DNA from: Macrolepiota albuminosa
Lineage: Eukaryota; Basidiomycota; Agaricomycetes; Agaricales; Agaricaceae
Direction of reading: 5' to 3'
DNA length: 64,000 bases
Assembly: GCA_027475525.1 (NCBI GenBank)
Contig: JAMWFC010000086.1
Span: 124,001 to 188,000, forward strand
Positions 42,449 to 53,786 of the stretch are shown in pieces. Both the position numbers and the translations under genes were made by a program. A model generated the notes under the pieces. It was not told the DNA's origin. It worked only from the letters and a program-made list of their open reading frames with translations, and did no database searches. The number at the start of each line of letters is the position of its first letter. Position 1 is the stretch's first letter.

Positions 42449-43201
42449 TGTCAGGTTCCGCTGAGTCGGAGGCTCTCCGGGAAAGCAATCGCCCTTACAA
42501 TGCGGACTTGACCCACGGATACTCGGGTGTCTGGAACTCCGGGGCGAGGACTCCGGGGTTCAAGACGTGGACAGGGAAATCCTGGGAGAGGGGACTTAGT
42601 CCGGGGGTTTTGGATGGTGGGTGATGAGGGAGTTCGGGTGGGGGTCGAGTCGTAAACCGGAGGTTCTAAGACGAGACCAAGTTAGTAAGTTAAAGTTGCA
42701 AAGTGCGTACCAGTCTTAGAGCACGCGAATATCCAAGCATGCCAGTCAAGCGTGCCAGTCAATGCGTACCAGTCAAATAGAGGGCACGCAACAATCCAAG
42801 AAATGCAAAGTAACAGTGTATGTAATATCAAGACTGGCGAATACAACAGGGAGCTACACTATAAGTACTACGGGACTGGGTCTTGGGATTCTGGGGTGTC
42901 TGTGATGGGTTCCGGGGGTCATTGAGTAGCGGGCAGGGACTGTATACCGGGATCGCGCATGTGGGGCGCGCGATCAATTGACGTGGGGGGAGTCATGATG
43001 CGTGATGTGTGATGGCTGGGAACGAGTCGCGTGATCCGATCATTGATCGGGGCTGATGGCGGCTGATGGCAGTCCTTGATGCGCATGGTGGCGGTGTCGG
43101 CGGTCGTGATGGCGGGGCGTGTCCTGTGGGGTCAGAGGGAGGGTCCCGGATGGTGTTCCGGAGGTGTCCCGGGGTGGGCCCGGAGGGGAGGGGTCGTGAC
43201 A
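42449..43201 (-). repeat. E2 5' LTR, 753 bp
   Basis: Ends TGTCAG/TGACA; followed by the target duplication CACAC (43202-43206). It contains the inferred TATA box and transcript start used for self-priming. Confidence 0.93.
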
Positions 43202-43206
43202 CACAC

Positions 43207-46200
43207 AGCTCAATATCACTTACAACCAACAGTATAGCAGAGTTAGTGGTATGAAAGGCTTAAAACATGATATATCAGCATTGTCAAGATTAGAAGTGCA
43301 TAGCAGCACTTGCTTAGCAACATGAGTAGTTCTGTGACTTTTTTAATCAGATCTAACTTTCTTTTTCAAAATAACAATCTCTATTTATTTTAAAAGTAGA
43401 ATCAAACTATTCTATAAAGCCTTCTGCCATGGTCCTAGAAGTAGAGCCCAGCTGTCTCATACTGAACATTGCATATATATTGATACAGCTTCATTTTTTT
43501 GTCTCACTTTTAATGTTCTCTATCTTTTGAGATAGTGCTAAGAGTAATTTTGGTGGTCTTCAAAAACCTGTATAATCTCTTGACATCAATGAGCCAGGAG
43601 GAATATAGTCAAAACAATATCAGAAGTAGGTGATATAAATAGACAAGCTAAACTGTCGGTTTAAATTAGTCATGTTCAATCCTGTAGTTATAATAAAATA
43701 ATATATAAGTAATACAAATAGACAAGTCAATTTGTTAATTTGAATTAACTTTATTCAATTCTAAAAAGTGAGAGAATCAAATTAATATATTTGGTATCTA
43801 GAAAATAAAGAATTTATAAGGCAAAACAAAATAAAATAAAATAAAATATAAAAACAAGTGATATATAACATAAAAATGCACATGCTTTAAAATAAAAGAA
43901 AAATAACAAAGTCCTATAAGATGGGAGAAAGTATGGTGTCTGAGTTTCCTAAAAGACAATTAAAGGATTTGCAAATAAAAAGATTTAATAAATTGAGTTA
44001 GTATTATTGTTTCCAAATATATTAAAGAGAAAAGAAAAAATATAACTAAATTACTCAGAAGCTAGACAAACAGTTAATGCAGAAAAGTTACTTATAATAA
44101 ATAGATGCTATGCAACATGAGACAGTATTAGCTTATTAAACATTTTGTGATCTAACTTATCATTATATATATATATATATATACAAAATATACAGTGAGT
44201 ATGATAAAAGCAATGCAAATGCATACTAAACAAAGTCTTTTAAATTTATAAAAGACAATTTAAAAGAACACTGATATAGAAAGTATTTTAGAATGACATG
44301 TCAGATATGACAAGCACTGGAGAGAAGCATAACTTCAAGATATACTATAAATAAAACAAAAATATAGATATTTTGCTTCTACACATAAAGTTAATATCTT
44401 GTAAAAAAAACTCTGAATAGAAAAGCACAGTATTTATCCAGCAGTATAAGAGCCCTAAAATATAGAGACTCATTGTAGCAAATAAGACAGTAAGGCAACA
44501 AATATGGAAGCAATCTTCATAGTATACAGTGCTATATTAAAAATAGATTTGCCTCTGTTTAAGCTAGGAGAATTTATAAAATAAGCATTCAATAAAGCTA
44601 TGCATATTAAGACTGATAGATAAGTATAGTGAACTCAACAGATACAACTCTTAGTTATTTGTATTGGACTGAGGATATGTCATTTATATTTATATATATA
44701 TAACAAATTGTTAACTATATTTTAGAATACTCGATATTGTCTTTTGTAATATACTAATTATAAATCTAGACTTCTAACACTTCTTATTTCAGATTATTTT
44801 TCTACTACTGTCTATATAACTTTTTCTCAGCAAGATAATTATCTTTACTACTTTATATAATGTAGATAATAATTAAAATTATTATATTCTTAGTCATATG
44901 ATCATAAAGAAACTTATGTTACCTTTCTCTAAAACTTTACTTTACCAATTATCTTTTTACACTGACTTATATTATATTTTCTGCTATAAACTGCAGATTT
45001 TCTTCTTCCACTTCTCACTCATATTATAATTGACTTATTTTTCAATCAATTTATTATAAACAATAAATACTTTTGTACCTATAAGTCTGGAATCTTTGTT
45101 GACAGGTTCAAGTCATATTTTATCAGATTCTAATATATCAAACTCTCATTTTTATGAGTCATTGCTATCTGCAATGCTCTTTTGAATATGAAGAATGCTT
45201 TAAAATATTCTTTTCTTGCTATAAATGTAATATATAGTGAATACTATTTGTTTTTATTTTGTTCAACACAATTATTTCTTGTTCAAGTAGAGGTTGAAAT
45301 AGCACCTTATGAAGAGGTAACAATCTGTGATATCCAACTAAGAGAGTCATACAAACATCAGAGGCATAGTGATATCAGTGTTTAGATGCATGCTAAGCAG
45401 TAGGTCCAATTGACAATATTCTAAATAGATTTACTGAATGCTAGGCATAGTTAGGTAATGTGATAAGTCTTTGATAGGATTGGTAATTAATTATACTATT
45501 TAAGAGATAGGCTTTGAAACAATATTCAGAATAAAAAGCAATAAATGTTACTCAACTAGTAAGAAGTTAAAGTAGGTCATAATATCATCTCTCTCTATTT
45601 TTATATTTATTTTTAAAATTTTTATTTTATTTACATTTTAAGCAATATAGTAGTAGCTATGTCTTTATTGTAAAAATAGAAGTCAAAGTCTGTTGCCATT
45701 ATAGTGAGAGAATAGATAAAAAAAATATTTTGACCATATCACACCACTCTACTTTTACTGGCTTATTTATATTATCTCTATCTGACAATACCTCCACTGT
45801 TCCATAGCTGCACTACTAGAAGTGCTGAGAATTCTATGAGTGCTATATAGATAAATAGTTTATAGCAGACTTTTTTTAATAGTATAAGTAATTTTTTGGC
45901 CTGTCTGTATTTATTCAGCATGTCTACAAAGAATTGACAGCTGAATCTGTAAAATCAATTTTATTAATGCTAGCATTAAACCCATCAGCACTAAGAAGAG
46001 GCATGTCTATAGCCAAGCTAAGTAGCTCAGTCCAATCAATACTGACTATAAGCTCATTAATATATATTAAGTAGTCTGCCTATTCTCAGTTCTGATTAGA
46101 TATAAGTAGTCTCAGCAGCAAAGCAGATTTCTCAAGCTAAAATAATATTAAAGCAGTTTTCCATAGCCTAAAATTAGCACCATGGCTCTTTCACACTTAT

Positions 46201-46468
46201 ATAGTATTAGAACAAGAGTCCTGTAAATATTCTTCTAGCCTAATTGCATATTCTAATTATCACCAATGCTTATTATGCTTATATTGAGGTATGTCATATA
46301 AGTTTAAGGCACCAATAGTGAGGTCTCAGAGAAATTACTCAGTTTGTGTGAATGGCATGTCAAGTCCAGCACAAGCAGTACTCTATGGCTCAGACAAGGA
46401 AAGCATTTTTTATAAGCAAAAAGCAGGGATAGGATATGATATGAGTACTAAGAAGTTGAGTAGAGCAT
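43207..46468. other. AT-rich gene-poor stretch
   Basis: No supported gene. There is a short (TA)n run at about 44165-44183. Short frames are scattered and have no domain. The composition resembles 16372-19549, which is the other flank of E2. Confidence 0.6.
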
Positions 46469-46851
46469 TGTCAGAGGACTCCTTATTTATTTTCTTTTTC
46501 ACTCCTTATTTCTTCACTCTCTTTTTATTTGTTTTTTTATTTCTTTTATTATTCTTTTACTTTACTATTTCTATTCTTTTAACATTTGTCTCTTATTTAT
46601 GCAATTGTTAGTTTAGTCAATTTTTGAGTTTTTTAAGGTTTTATTGTTCTGTACAGTTGTTTTCCATGCTTCAGATGCTTCAGAAGAGTCTATCTTGCCT
46701 GGTATAAAAAATCTCTAAATTTGTTCTCTTTGGATCTTTCTCTGTCAGGTGAGTAGTTATTAAGATATTGTTAGTATATACCTTAATATATTTTGGATAT
46801 CTCTCTGCCAGCTGTATGACTGAGCTATAGCTTCTAGAGGTCAATCTTATA
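46469..46851 (+). repeat. LTR family B copy 1 (solo or truncated)
   Basis: It begins TGTCAGAGGACTCC and is colinear with 48364-48861 (for example the CTCTCTGCCAGCTGTATGACTGAG stretch), but lacks a middle part. No target duplication was seen. Confidence 0.6.
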
Positions 46852-47464
46852 CAAAGAATTGATCATTTGGAAGGTCTGTTGGCAATGCACCAATGCAGAA
46901 ATGCAGTGATACTAAGAACTTGAATAGAAGTAGTAGCAGATGCTGCTAGCCTCTGCCAATGTAAGATAAAATGATGGCAGTAGTGGTATTGTTCTTAGAA
47001 GTAGCAATCACAATAGTAGAGGCAGGTGAAGTGGCAATGGCAATAGCAGCAATGGATAAAGTGGCAGTGGCAGCAATAATGACTGTGAAAGAGACAGAAT
47101 AGATCTGAGGTTGGAAGGAGCTCTATGTCATAATTTCTTAGTCACAAACATAAAAAAATCAAACTTTGCAGATAGGATAATATAGTTTTATATAGAAATA
47201 ATTTATACAGTGATCTGTATATCAGTACATTAATAAATTCCAGAATTTTACACTTGATTACAATGTCAGCTCTTTTACTTATCAAATTCTTATAAGACAA
47301 AGAAATGAAATATAAAAAATCTTCTTATTTGAAGTTGATTTCAAATGCTATTTTTGCCAGCAACAATTAAAAATTTACAATTTCTAGTTCAGAGACAGGT
47401 TAGTGAAATTCAGATAATATAATATAATTCTTTTATACTTTTTGCAATAGAAATACCTTGTAGC
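46852..47464. other. AT-rich spacer with short-period repeats
   Basis: 46960-47090 has loose GGCAGTGGTA/GCAATGGCAATAGCAG-type repeats. No gene seen. Confidence 0.5.
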
Positions 47465-47718
47465 TGTAATTTTTACAATTACTACAAGTACAACTATATT
47501 ACTAATATTGATGGTTGTTGTATTTAATTTGCCTTTGCTTTTGTTTTTATCTCCTTTATATCTGCCATCTGATCATTTAAACTTTACTTCCTTTTAATTT
47601 TTCTTCTCATCTTTCTGTGTCTACATGCAGATGTTTTTTTGCTTCAGATTTACTTGATAATATAGCAAGCTTCTATTGTCTGGCTGAGAGGTTGTTTAAA
47701 TGAAGATACAGTCCTACA
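47465..47718 (+). repeat. E5 5' LTR
   Basis: TGTAATTTTTACAATTACTAC... ends ...GTCCTACA. It shares the CTTCTATTGTCTGGCTGAGAGG stretch with the 3' LTR. Confidence 0.8.
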
Positions 47719-48358
47719 CCTTTTTGACAATACCTTCAATTCCTTGCTATTGTCAATGGATTAGTTATTCATTGAGTTGAATGATCCTGAATGCCTCTTA
47801 AATCATCATACTTAGGCCAGGCTAGTTCTCACAAATGTTAAGAAAAAATAAAGAGCATATAGTCTGGATTTTAAATGCATTGAGCTCATTAAACTACTAT
47901 GTTATCATTTTATATTGCCATACTGCCTCATATATCGTTTTATATTGCCAAATTGCCTTATATATTGCTTACAACCACTGTTTGGCCAGCATGCAAAAAT
48001 GCATGCAAACAAAAGAATCCTCGATTGATTCATCCCTTATACTAACACTGACTACTACAGAGCTATTGTCCAGGCATGGCATGGCTCAAAATCAGGAGAC
48101 TGCCTCAACGCTTTCTTACTCTTTGTATAAATAATTGCTATTTTCTAACAGTTCCTTATCATCATCTCCTGTTTATTATAAAATATCTGCCAATATTGAG
48201 AATGGACCAAAGCAAATAATGGTCAGGAATCAGTATATGAAACTACTTGTATTAACAGAGGAAAATTTGATATTGAAAATAGCTAAAAACTATGAAATGG
48301 CCTGTCTGGATTTTTTTAACATTAAAGAGATAAAGGATAATGATTAAGTGCATTGCTT
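47719..48358. other. E5 leader region, AT-rich
   Basis: Two short plus-strand frames (47835-48134 and 48135-48347) show no domain. They may be a decayed gag N-terminus. Confidence 0.4.
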
Positions 48359-48363
48359 ATTAG

Positions 48364-48861
48364 TGTCAGGGGACTCCTCATTTCTTTCTTCCTTCACTCT
48401 TTATCTTTTCACTCCCCTTTCATTCATTGTCTTATTTTTTCTGACATTATCTTATTTTATTGTTTCTATTCTTTCAATACTATTTGTTAGTATTATTCTC
48501 AGCCCTTAAGATGCTCTAGTTCTTTAACTACCATTCAGACAAGTGTGGGCCTCTCAGCACTGCTTCCAGATTGCTTACATAAGCCAGAGTTTGCCAAAGT
48601 TTGCTCCTTATTTGTGCAACTATTTGTATATGCAATTTTTGAGTTTTTAAGGTTTTGTTGTACTGTACAGTTGTTTTTCATGCTTCAGAGGCCTTAGAAG
48701 TGTCCAACCTGGCATAAAAAATCCTTAAACTTGTTCTCTTTAGATCTTCCTCTGCCAAATGAGTAGTTATTATGATATTCTCAGTATATATTCTAATATA
48801 CTTTGGATCTCCCTCTGCCAGCTATATGACTGAGCCACAGCCTTTAAAGGTTATTCTTATA
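48364..48861 (+). repeat. LTR family B copy 2, solo LTR inside E5 (TSD ATTAG)
   Basis: It begins TGTCAGGGGACTCC. ATTAG lies at 48359-48363 and again at 48862-48866. It is related to 46469-46851 and to 61271 and 61505. Confidence 0.65.
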
Positions 48862-48939
48862 ATTAGTAAGAATTGAAAATTATAGGATGCAGGATTGAAT
48901 TGCAGGTCAACATGGCCACATTGTTAAATTATTGTTTAC

Positions 48940-49490
48940 AGCATTCATGAAAGAGATTCATTCAAAGTACTTGCCATCAGATTGGAAACCAAAAGTCCCA
49001 ATCTATATTCTTTCTGCAAATTTCAACTATAAAAAACAAATGTTCTGAGATTTTGCCTTATATCTGCAAAAACAGAATTTCTTATTATTAGACACATTGT
49101 CATATTTTGAACTCTATAAACTCTACACACAAATTAAAGCAAAACTTGATTTCATCCTTTTCATTATTTATTTTAAACGTAAGCTTGATGCTACAATCAA
49201 CTTCTATAAATGGCTTAATAGTATTTGACTTATCAATAAAGCCCAACATCAAATTGAGAAATGCATCTGAGAGATTGCTGATGAAGTTTTCAGACAGTCT
49301 AAAAAATCACTATTGTCTTCAACCAAGATCAATACTTGTGCTTCAGAAAGTACATCTTCTACAGAAAAGAGTGTCTGTTTCTCTTCTTTGACTATTGAAA
49401 AAAAGTGTCTTCTAAAAGACAATAGCAGTTGTTTCTATTGCTGTTGTCCTTTTGTTTCATGTCAAACATGCATCTAAACTACAGACTGCA
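48940..49490 (+). pseudogene. E5 gag remnant
   Basis: Reading across stops: AFMKEIHSKYLPSDWKPKV, then LYLQKQNFLLLDTLSYFE and LNAT-like text. These match the retrotransposon gag capsid pattern (FM..F...YLP.DW, then L...N..L..T). A degenerate knuckle (CFYCCCPFVSCQTC) lies near 49440. It is heavily decayed. Confidence 0.65.
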
Positions 49491-49559
49491 TCTACATCAG
49501 TTACTGCTTCTGTTGCTGTAGTTTTGTATACTGTCACTATTGCTGCTGTGTTACTACAG

Positions 49560-51340
49560 TCTCCTATTAAAAGCACTCACATTAAAGACGCAAAAGATGA
49601 CATGGACTTCAATGTAAGTGACATTCTATTGTCTATGCCACATTTAGTGTGGAAAGACACTCTGATGGAGCCAAAAGCTGATTTTCTAATTATTGTACCA
49701 ATATTGCTTGATGATAGCTCATATATTGTTTTGATTGATGTAGACTGACCAGAAAGACTGGACTTTCAACAATTTTACTTAAATAAATCTCTTACAATTG
49801 ATGTCGTCTTTGAAAGTAACAAAGAGAAAGTCCCAGCAATGTTGTTTAAATATTATAAATTAACTGTATTCTCTGTAAATTGAGATTGGACTTCTATAAC
49901 TGTGCATGCTGTTGTTATTCCAAATTTGTGTTTTCTTGTCATTCTTAGACTACTGTTTTTAAAAGTAAATAAAGTAGTGATTGACTATGAGGACGGTATA
50001 GCAATTGACAAATGAAATCAATATAATTTATTGAATCCAATAAAGCTTGTAGCCAAAAGTCTACATAAATTTGTACTGATGAGACAAAAGTTCTATCAAA
50101 TGCTTCAAAAGCATAAGAAAATAGTAAAAGAACTCAAAATAGTATATACATTGCAACTGAAATGGATAGAATAATTGGAAATATTTGAAAAGATTTTAGA
50201 TATAAATATAATAGCAGCTATGCATCAGCATATTAAGCAATTGGCATTAAAAGCAACATTGCTTTTGTAAAATCAAAAGATGAAGTCAGAATTTAAAGAC
50301 ATTTTTCAATTTATTGCTAATGTCTTTAAACTGCCACAGGATGTGTTAGCAGAGATTAGATTAAAAAACATAAATTATATAATAAAAACATATTCTTATT
50401 AATATTCACAAAAGTATTGAGAGGCATAAAAAATTCTGATTGACAAATATTTAACCAAAGATGAAGTCAGAATTTAAAGACATTTTTCAATTTATTGCTA
50501 ATGTCTTTAAATTGCCACAGGATGTGTTAGCAGAGATTAGGTTAAAAAACATAAATTATATAATAAAGACATATTCTTATTAATATTCACAAAAGTATTG
50601 AGAGGCATAAAAAATTCTGATTGACAAACATTTAACTACTAGCTATATTTATTCTTTGTCATCTCAGTTTGCCTTACTAGCTTTCTTAATACCAAAAGCT
50701 AACTCAACTGCTTTACCTTGATGAGTAAATAACTATTATGCTTTAAATGTGATAATTGTATCTGATAATTATTTTATTCTGTGCATGGAGAAAATATTAT
50801 ATAATTGTGCAAAAGAAAAAATATTTGTAATCCTAGATTTTACAAATGCTAATGCATCTAGATTATATGCTGTTGACAGCAGTATTGATACCATATGAGT
50901 TATATAAGTAGTTAGTAATGCTGATAAGATTAGAGAACACACCCACAATACAACAACAGCAAGTGATAGCAGCTCTTTACAAATACATTGAAAAGTTTTG
51001 TCATGTATATCTTGACAACATAATGATTTGATTGGAAACAGTGGAAGAACACCATAAAAATGTGCAGCAAGTGTTGCAAGCATTGCAAGATACTTGAATG
51101 TTTATAAATATAAAGAAGTCTTATTTGTACCAAATAAGCATTGAATTCCTCAGGCACTATATTTCTTGAAGGGGATATAAAAAAAGTTGAGTATATACTG
51201 ATGTGATCAACTCTCCATTCTGCAAAAAACATTTGTTTATTCCTGAGTCTTATAAGATACATTTCTGCCTTTTTTCCAAAACTTGCTGAATATACAGATG
51301 TTCTTTATAAACTAACTACACATCAATGGAAATTTAACAT
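49560..51340 (+). pseudogene. E5 protease and reverse transcriptase remnant
   Basis: WKDTLMEPKADFLIIVPILL followed by LLDDSSYIVLI resembles a gypsy retropepsin. RT traces follow (FKDIFQFIANVFKLPQ; CHVYLDNIMI near 51001; EEHHKNVQQVLQAL). As in E1 the catalytic YLDD has become YLDN through GACGAC to GACAAC. A 181-bp imperfect tandem duplication interrupts the protease-RT linker. Many stops. Confidence 0.7.
50278..50640. repeat. 181-bp imperfect tandem duplication in E5
   Basis: 50281-50461 and 50462-50640 differ at several transition positions. It has therefore diverged, and is unlike the perfect 77-bp duplications. Confidence 0.85.
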
Positions 51341-51760
51341 AATAACAGAGTTGGTAGTGGGACGTAATTGTTTAATTACAATAAACTATAAAGACCAAAC
51401 AAAAACTATCTTTGTCACTACCAATGCTAGTGATTTTTGTTCAGGAGCAGTTTTGTTCTTTGGTGCAATATGGAAGACTGCAGGTCCTGTAGACTTTGAA
51501 AGTCAAATGTTCAAAGAAGCAGAATTAAATCATCTTGTACATAAAAAAGAACTGCTTGCAATTGTGCAAGCATTAAAGAAATAGTGTGCAGATTTGTTTG
51601 GAACACAATTTGTAATTTTCACAAACTATAAGACCTTGTTGAATTTTAATATCAAACAGGATCTTTTCTGAAGACAAGCTAGGTGAATGAAATTCCTGCC
51701 ACAGTTTGATTGCAAATAGTGTATATTAAAGGAGAAGATAATATAGTTGCCAATGTGCTC
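51340..51760 (+). pseudogene. E5 RNase H remnant
   Basis: IFVTTNASDFCSGAVLFFG, PVDFESQMFKEAELNHLVHK and KELLAIVQALKK match gypsy RNase H. The frame continues past a TAG into VIFTNYKTLLNF. Confidence 0.8.
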
Positions 51761-51999
51761 TCACAGTTGTTATATGACTTTCCAAATACAACTCCAGCAG
51801 TTGAAACAGCACATATGTTGTTAAAAACCATGCACAATGACAATCTTGTCTTTAAATATATTGGTGCAATATTACTGGTAAGTGTGAAGTCACTGTTTGC
51901 TTGTGCATGAAAAGGTGGAAAGCAAGTTGGTTGGTGCAACAATATCGTTTTTATCTGTTACAATAAGTGAAGACATGGTCAACATGTTGAAGAAGGGAT

Positions 52000-53280
52000 A
52001 TAAAACTAATTCTTAGTGTCAGAATTTGATGTCAGCTGTCTGTAGCATAGATTCCTTGGTAGAACAAAATGGTCTTTGGTTTTTGGGTTCCCAGTTGTTA
52101 GTACTACATGTAGAGAACATATGCAAGTATATTTTTTGAATAGCACATAACTCATTGAGTAATTTTAGGTTTAAAAAGACATATAATGTATTGAAATAAT
52201 TCTATTATTTGCCAAAAATGTATTGTGATCTTAAGAAAGAATATATTTCAGATTGCTTAAAATATCAATATTATAAATCTTCTTTTGTAAAACCTATAGG
52301 TCTACTGCATCCTTTGTCTGTCTCAGATGGCAGAAGTGACTCCATAGCAATGTATTTTGTTGGTTTGCTGCCAGAAGAGAATGGTTATAATTGTATATTA
52401 ACTATTATCAACAGACTGCACTCAGATGTCAGGATTATTCCTACAAGGACAGACCTTACAGCTTCTCAACTTGCTGAACTCTTTTTCAAACACTAGTTTT
52501 ACAAGAATAGTCTGCCACTTGACATTATGTCAGACCAGGATAAATTGTTTGTATCACATTTTTGGAAACACCTAATGAAGTTGATAGATATCAAACTGAA
52601 GATGTTGATGGCATATCATCTGAAAACAGATGGGGTAAGTGAGAGGTCTAATAAAACAATTATTCACCTTGCACTTTCACATTGACCAGAATCAGAAGAG
52701 GTAGGCATGTGTGCTGTCCAGGACAAGATTTAATAATGAATATATTGAATAAATCTACAGAGTTCTCATCTTTTCAGTTACAATTGGGCCATAGCTCTCA
52801 AATAATTCTTTCATTACTACCTCATGTGGTGGTGATGATATGAGAAGAAGAAGTAGCCTGTATAGTACTTTAACAACTTCAGTCTGACATGGTAGCAGTG
52901 CAGAATAATTTGTAGCAGGCCAAAATTCAACAGGCAGCACAGACAAACAGGATGCAACAAGACAATTTTGAATTCCAAATTGGGGACAGAGTGCTTGTCT
53001 GTACGAAGGATAAATAGAAGTTGTACAAAAAAAAAGGACAAAAAAGAGTAGCAAAGCTAATGCCATGATACAATGGCCCCTTTGTTGTAATCAATGTATA
53101 TTTAAAGTCTTCAAACATCATAGTGTTCTGACTTAATGATCCTAACATGTATAGAAAATATCACACTTCAAAATTGCTATTCTATATTAAGAATGATGCT
53201 AATCTTTTCTCTTCATGAGAATTCACATCAGACACAGGTTTGAAAAAACATTTTGTAGACAAGATTATTAAATCTTAAAA
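52000..53280 (+). pseudogene. E5 integrase remnant
   Basis: DSIAMYFVGLLPEENGYNCI, IMSDQDKLFVSHFWKHL, AYHLKTDGVSERSNKTI and, after several stops, a C-terminal FEFQIGDRVLV-like stretch near 52970. The zinc-binding Cys pair is lost (CLKYQYY). All three catalytic acids are still recognisable. Confidence 0.75.
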
Positions 53281-53565
53281 GCAGGAAAGGGGGTGGCAAT
53301 ATCTGGTTCATTTTTACAGCTACAGACCTGAACACAACAAATGGAAATTGGGCAACCAACTCACAAACAACAAAGCTCTCAATGTTTGGTTGGCAGGAAA
53401 TGATATGGAATCAATGTGATCAGTTCTTTTTTCACTATGTTCCTGCTACTAGTAGCTTTTCCCACTGGATTTTGAATGCACTTGTATGAGCAGTTTTTAT
53501 TTTTACTAACTATGATACTACCTTTAACTTCTTACTTGTGACTATTTCTTTTGGGAGGGGGAGGG

Positions 53566-53786
53566 TGTAATCTCTACAATTACTATGAGTATGACTATGC
53601 TACCGCTTCTGTTTCCATCTCCTTTATATCCACCATCCAATCATTTGAACTTTACTTCCTTTTAGTTTTTCTTCTCATCTTTCTGTGTCTACGTACGTAC
53701 GTTTTTTTGCTTCAGACTCAATCAAGAATATAGCGAGCTTCTATTGTCTGGCTGAGAGGTTGCTTAAGTGAGGACACAGTCCTACA
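53566..53786 (+). repeat. E5 3' LTR
   Basis: It begins TGTAATCTCTACAATTACTATG directly after the purine tract 53552-53565 and ends CAGTCCTACA. Confidence 0.82.

Larger units (their letters stand above)
20321..43201 (-). mobile_element. E2: complete chromovirus with nested E3 (TSD CACAC)
   Basis: Terminal repeats at 20321-21150 and 42449-43201 both start TGTCAG and end TGACA on the plus strand. They are flanked by CACAC (20316-20320 and 43202-43206). On the minus strand the order is 5' LTR, self-complementary primer site, Gag, zinc knuckle, two retropepsins, RT, RNase H, integrase, chromodomain, polypurine tract and 3' LTR. An antisense gene lies between integrase and the 3' LTR. After removing E3 (28441-40225) it is about 11.1 kb. 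The two LTRs differ at a few percent of positions, mostly transitions, so E2 is older than E3. A few in-frame TGA/TAG codons show it is no longer autonomous. Confidence 0.93.
47465..53786 (+). mobile_element. E5: old decayed Ty3/gypsy element
   Basis: The LTR at 47465-47718 is matched by 53566-53786 (both start TGTAAT and end CCTACA). A polypurine tract GGGAGGGGGAGGG stands directly before the 3' LTR. In order it holds Gag, protease, RT, RNase H and integrase remnants with many stops. LTR differences are largely TG versus CA at former CG sites. No clear target duplication remains. Confidence 0.85.

Noticed and set aside
40200..42500. Long GC-rich plus-strand frames opposite E2 gag (e.g. 40240-40842, 40839-41294)
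   Set aside because: These are antisense shadows of a Pro/Gly/Arg-rich gag. Unlike the antisense gene at 21280-22991 they have no introns, no domain and no counterpart in E3 or E4.
46291..46611. A 106-codon plus-strand frame with a hydrophobic C-terminus, possible membrane protein
   Set aside because: Its hydrophobic end is the T-rich start of LTR family B (46469 on), so the frame is a chance fusion of decayed sequence and LTR.
47835..48347. Short plus-strand frames in the E5 leader as separate genes
   Set aside because: AT-rich, no domain, between the E5 LTR and its gag remnant; better seen as decayed element sequence.
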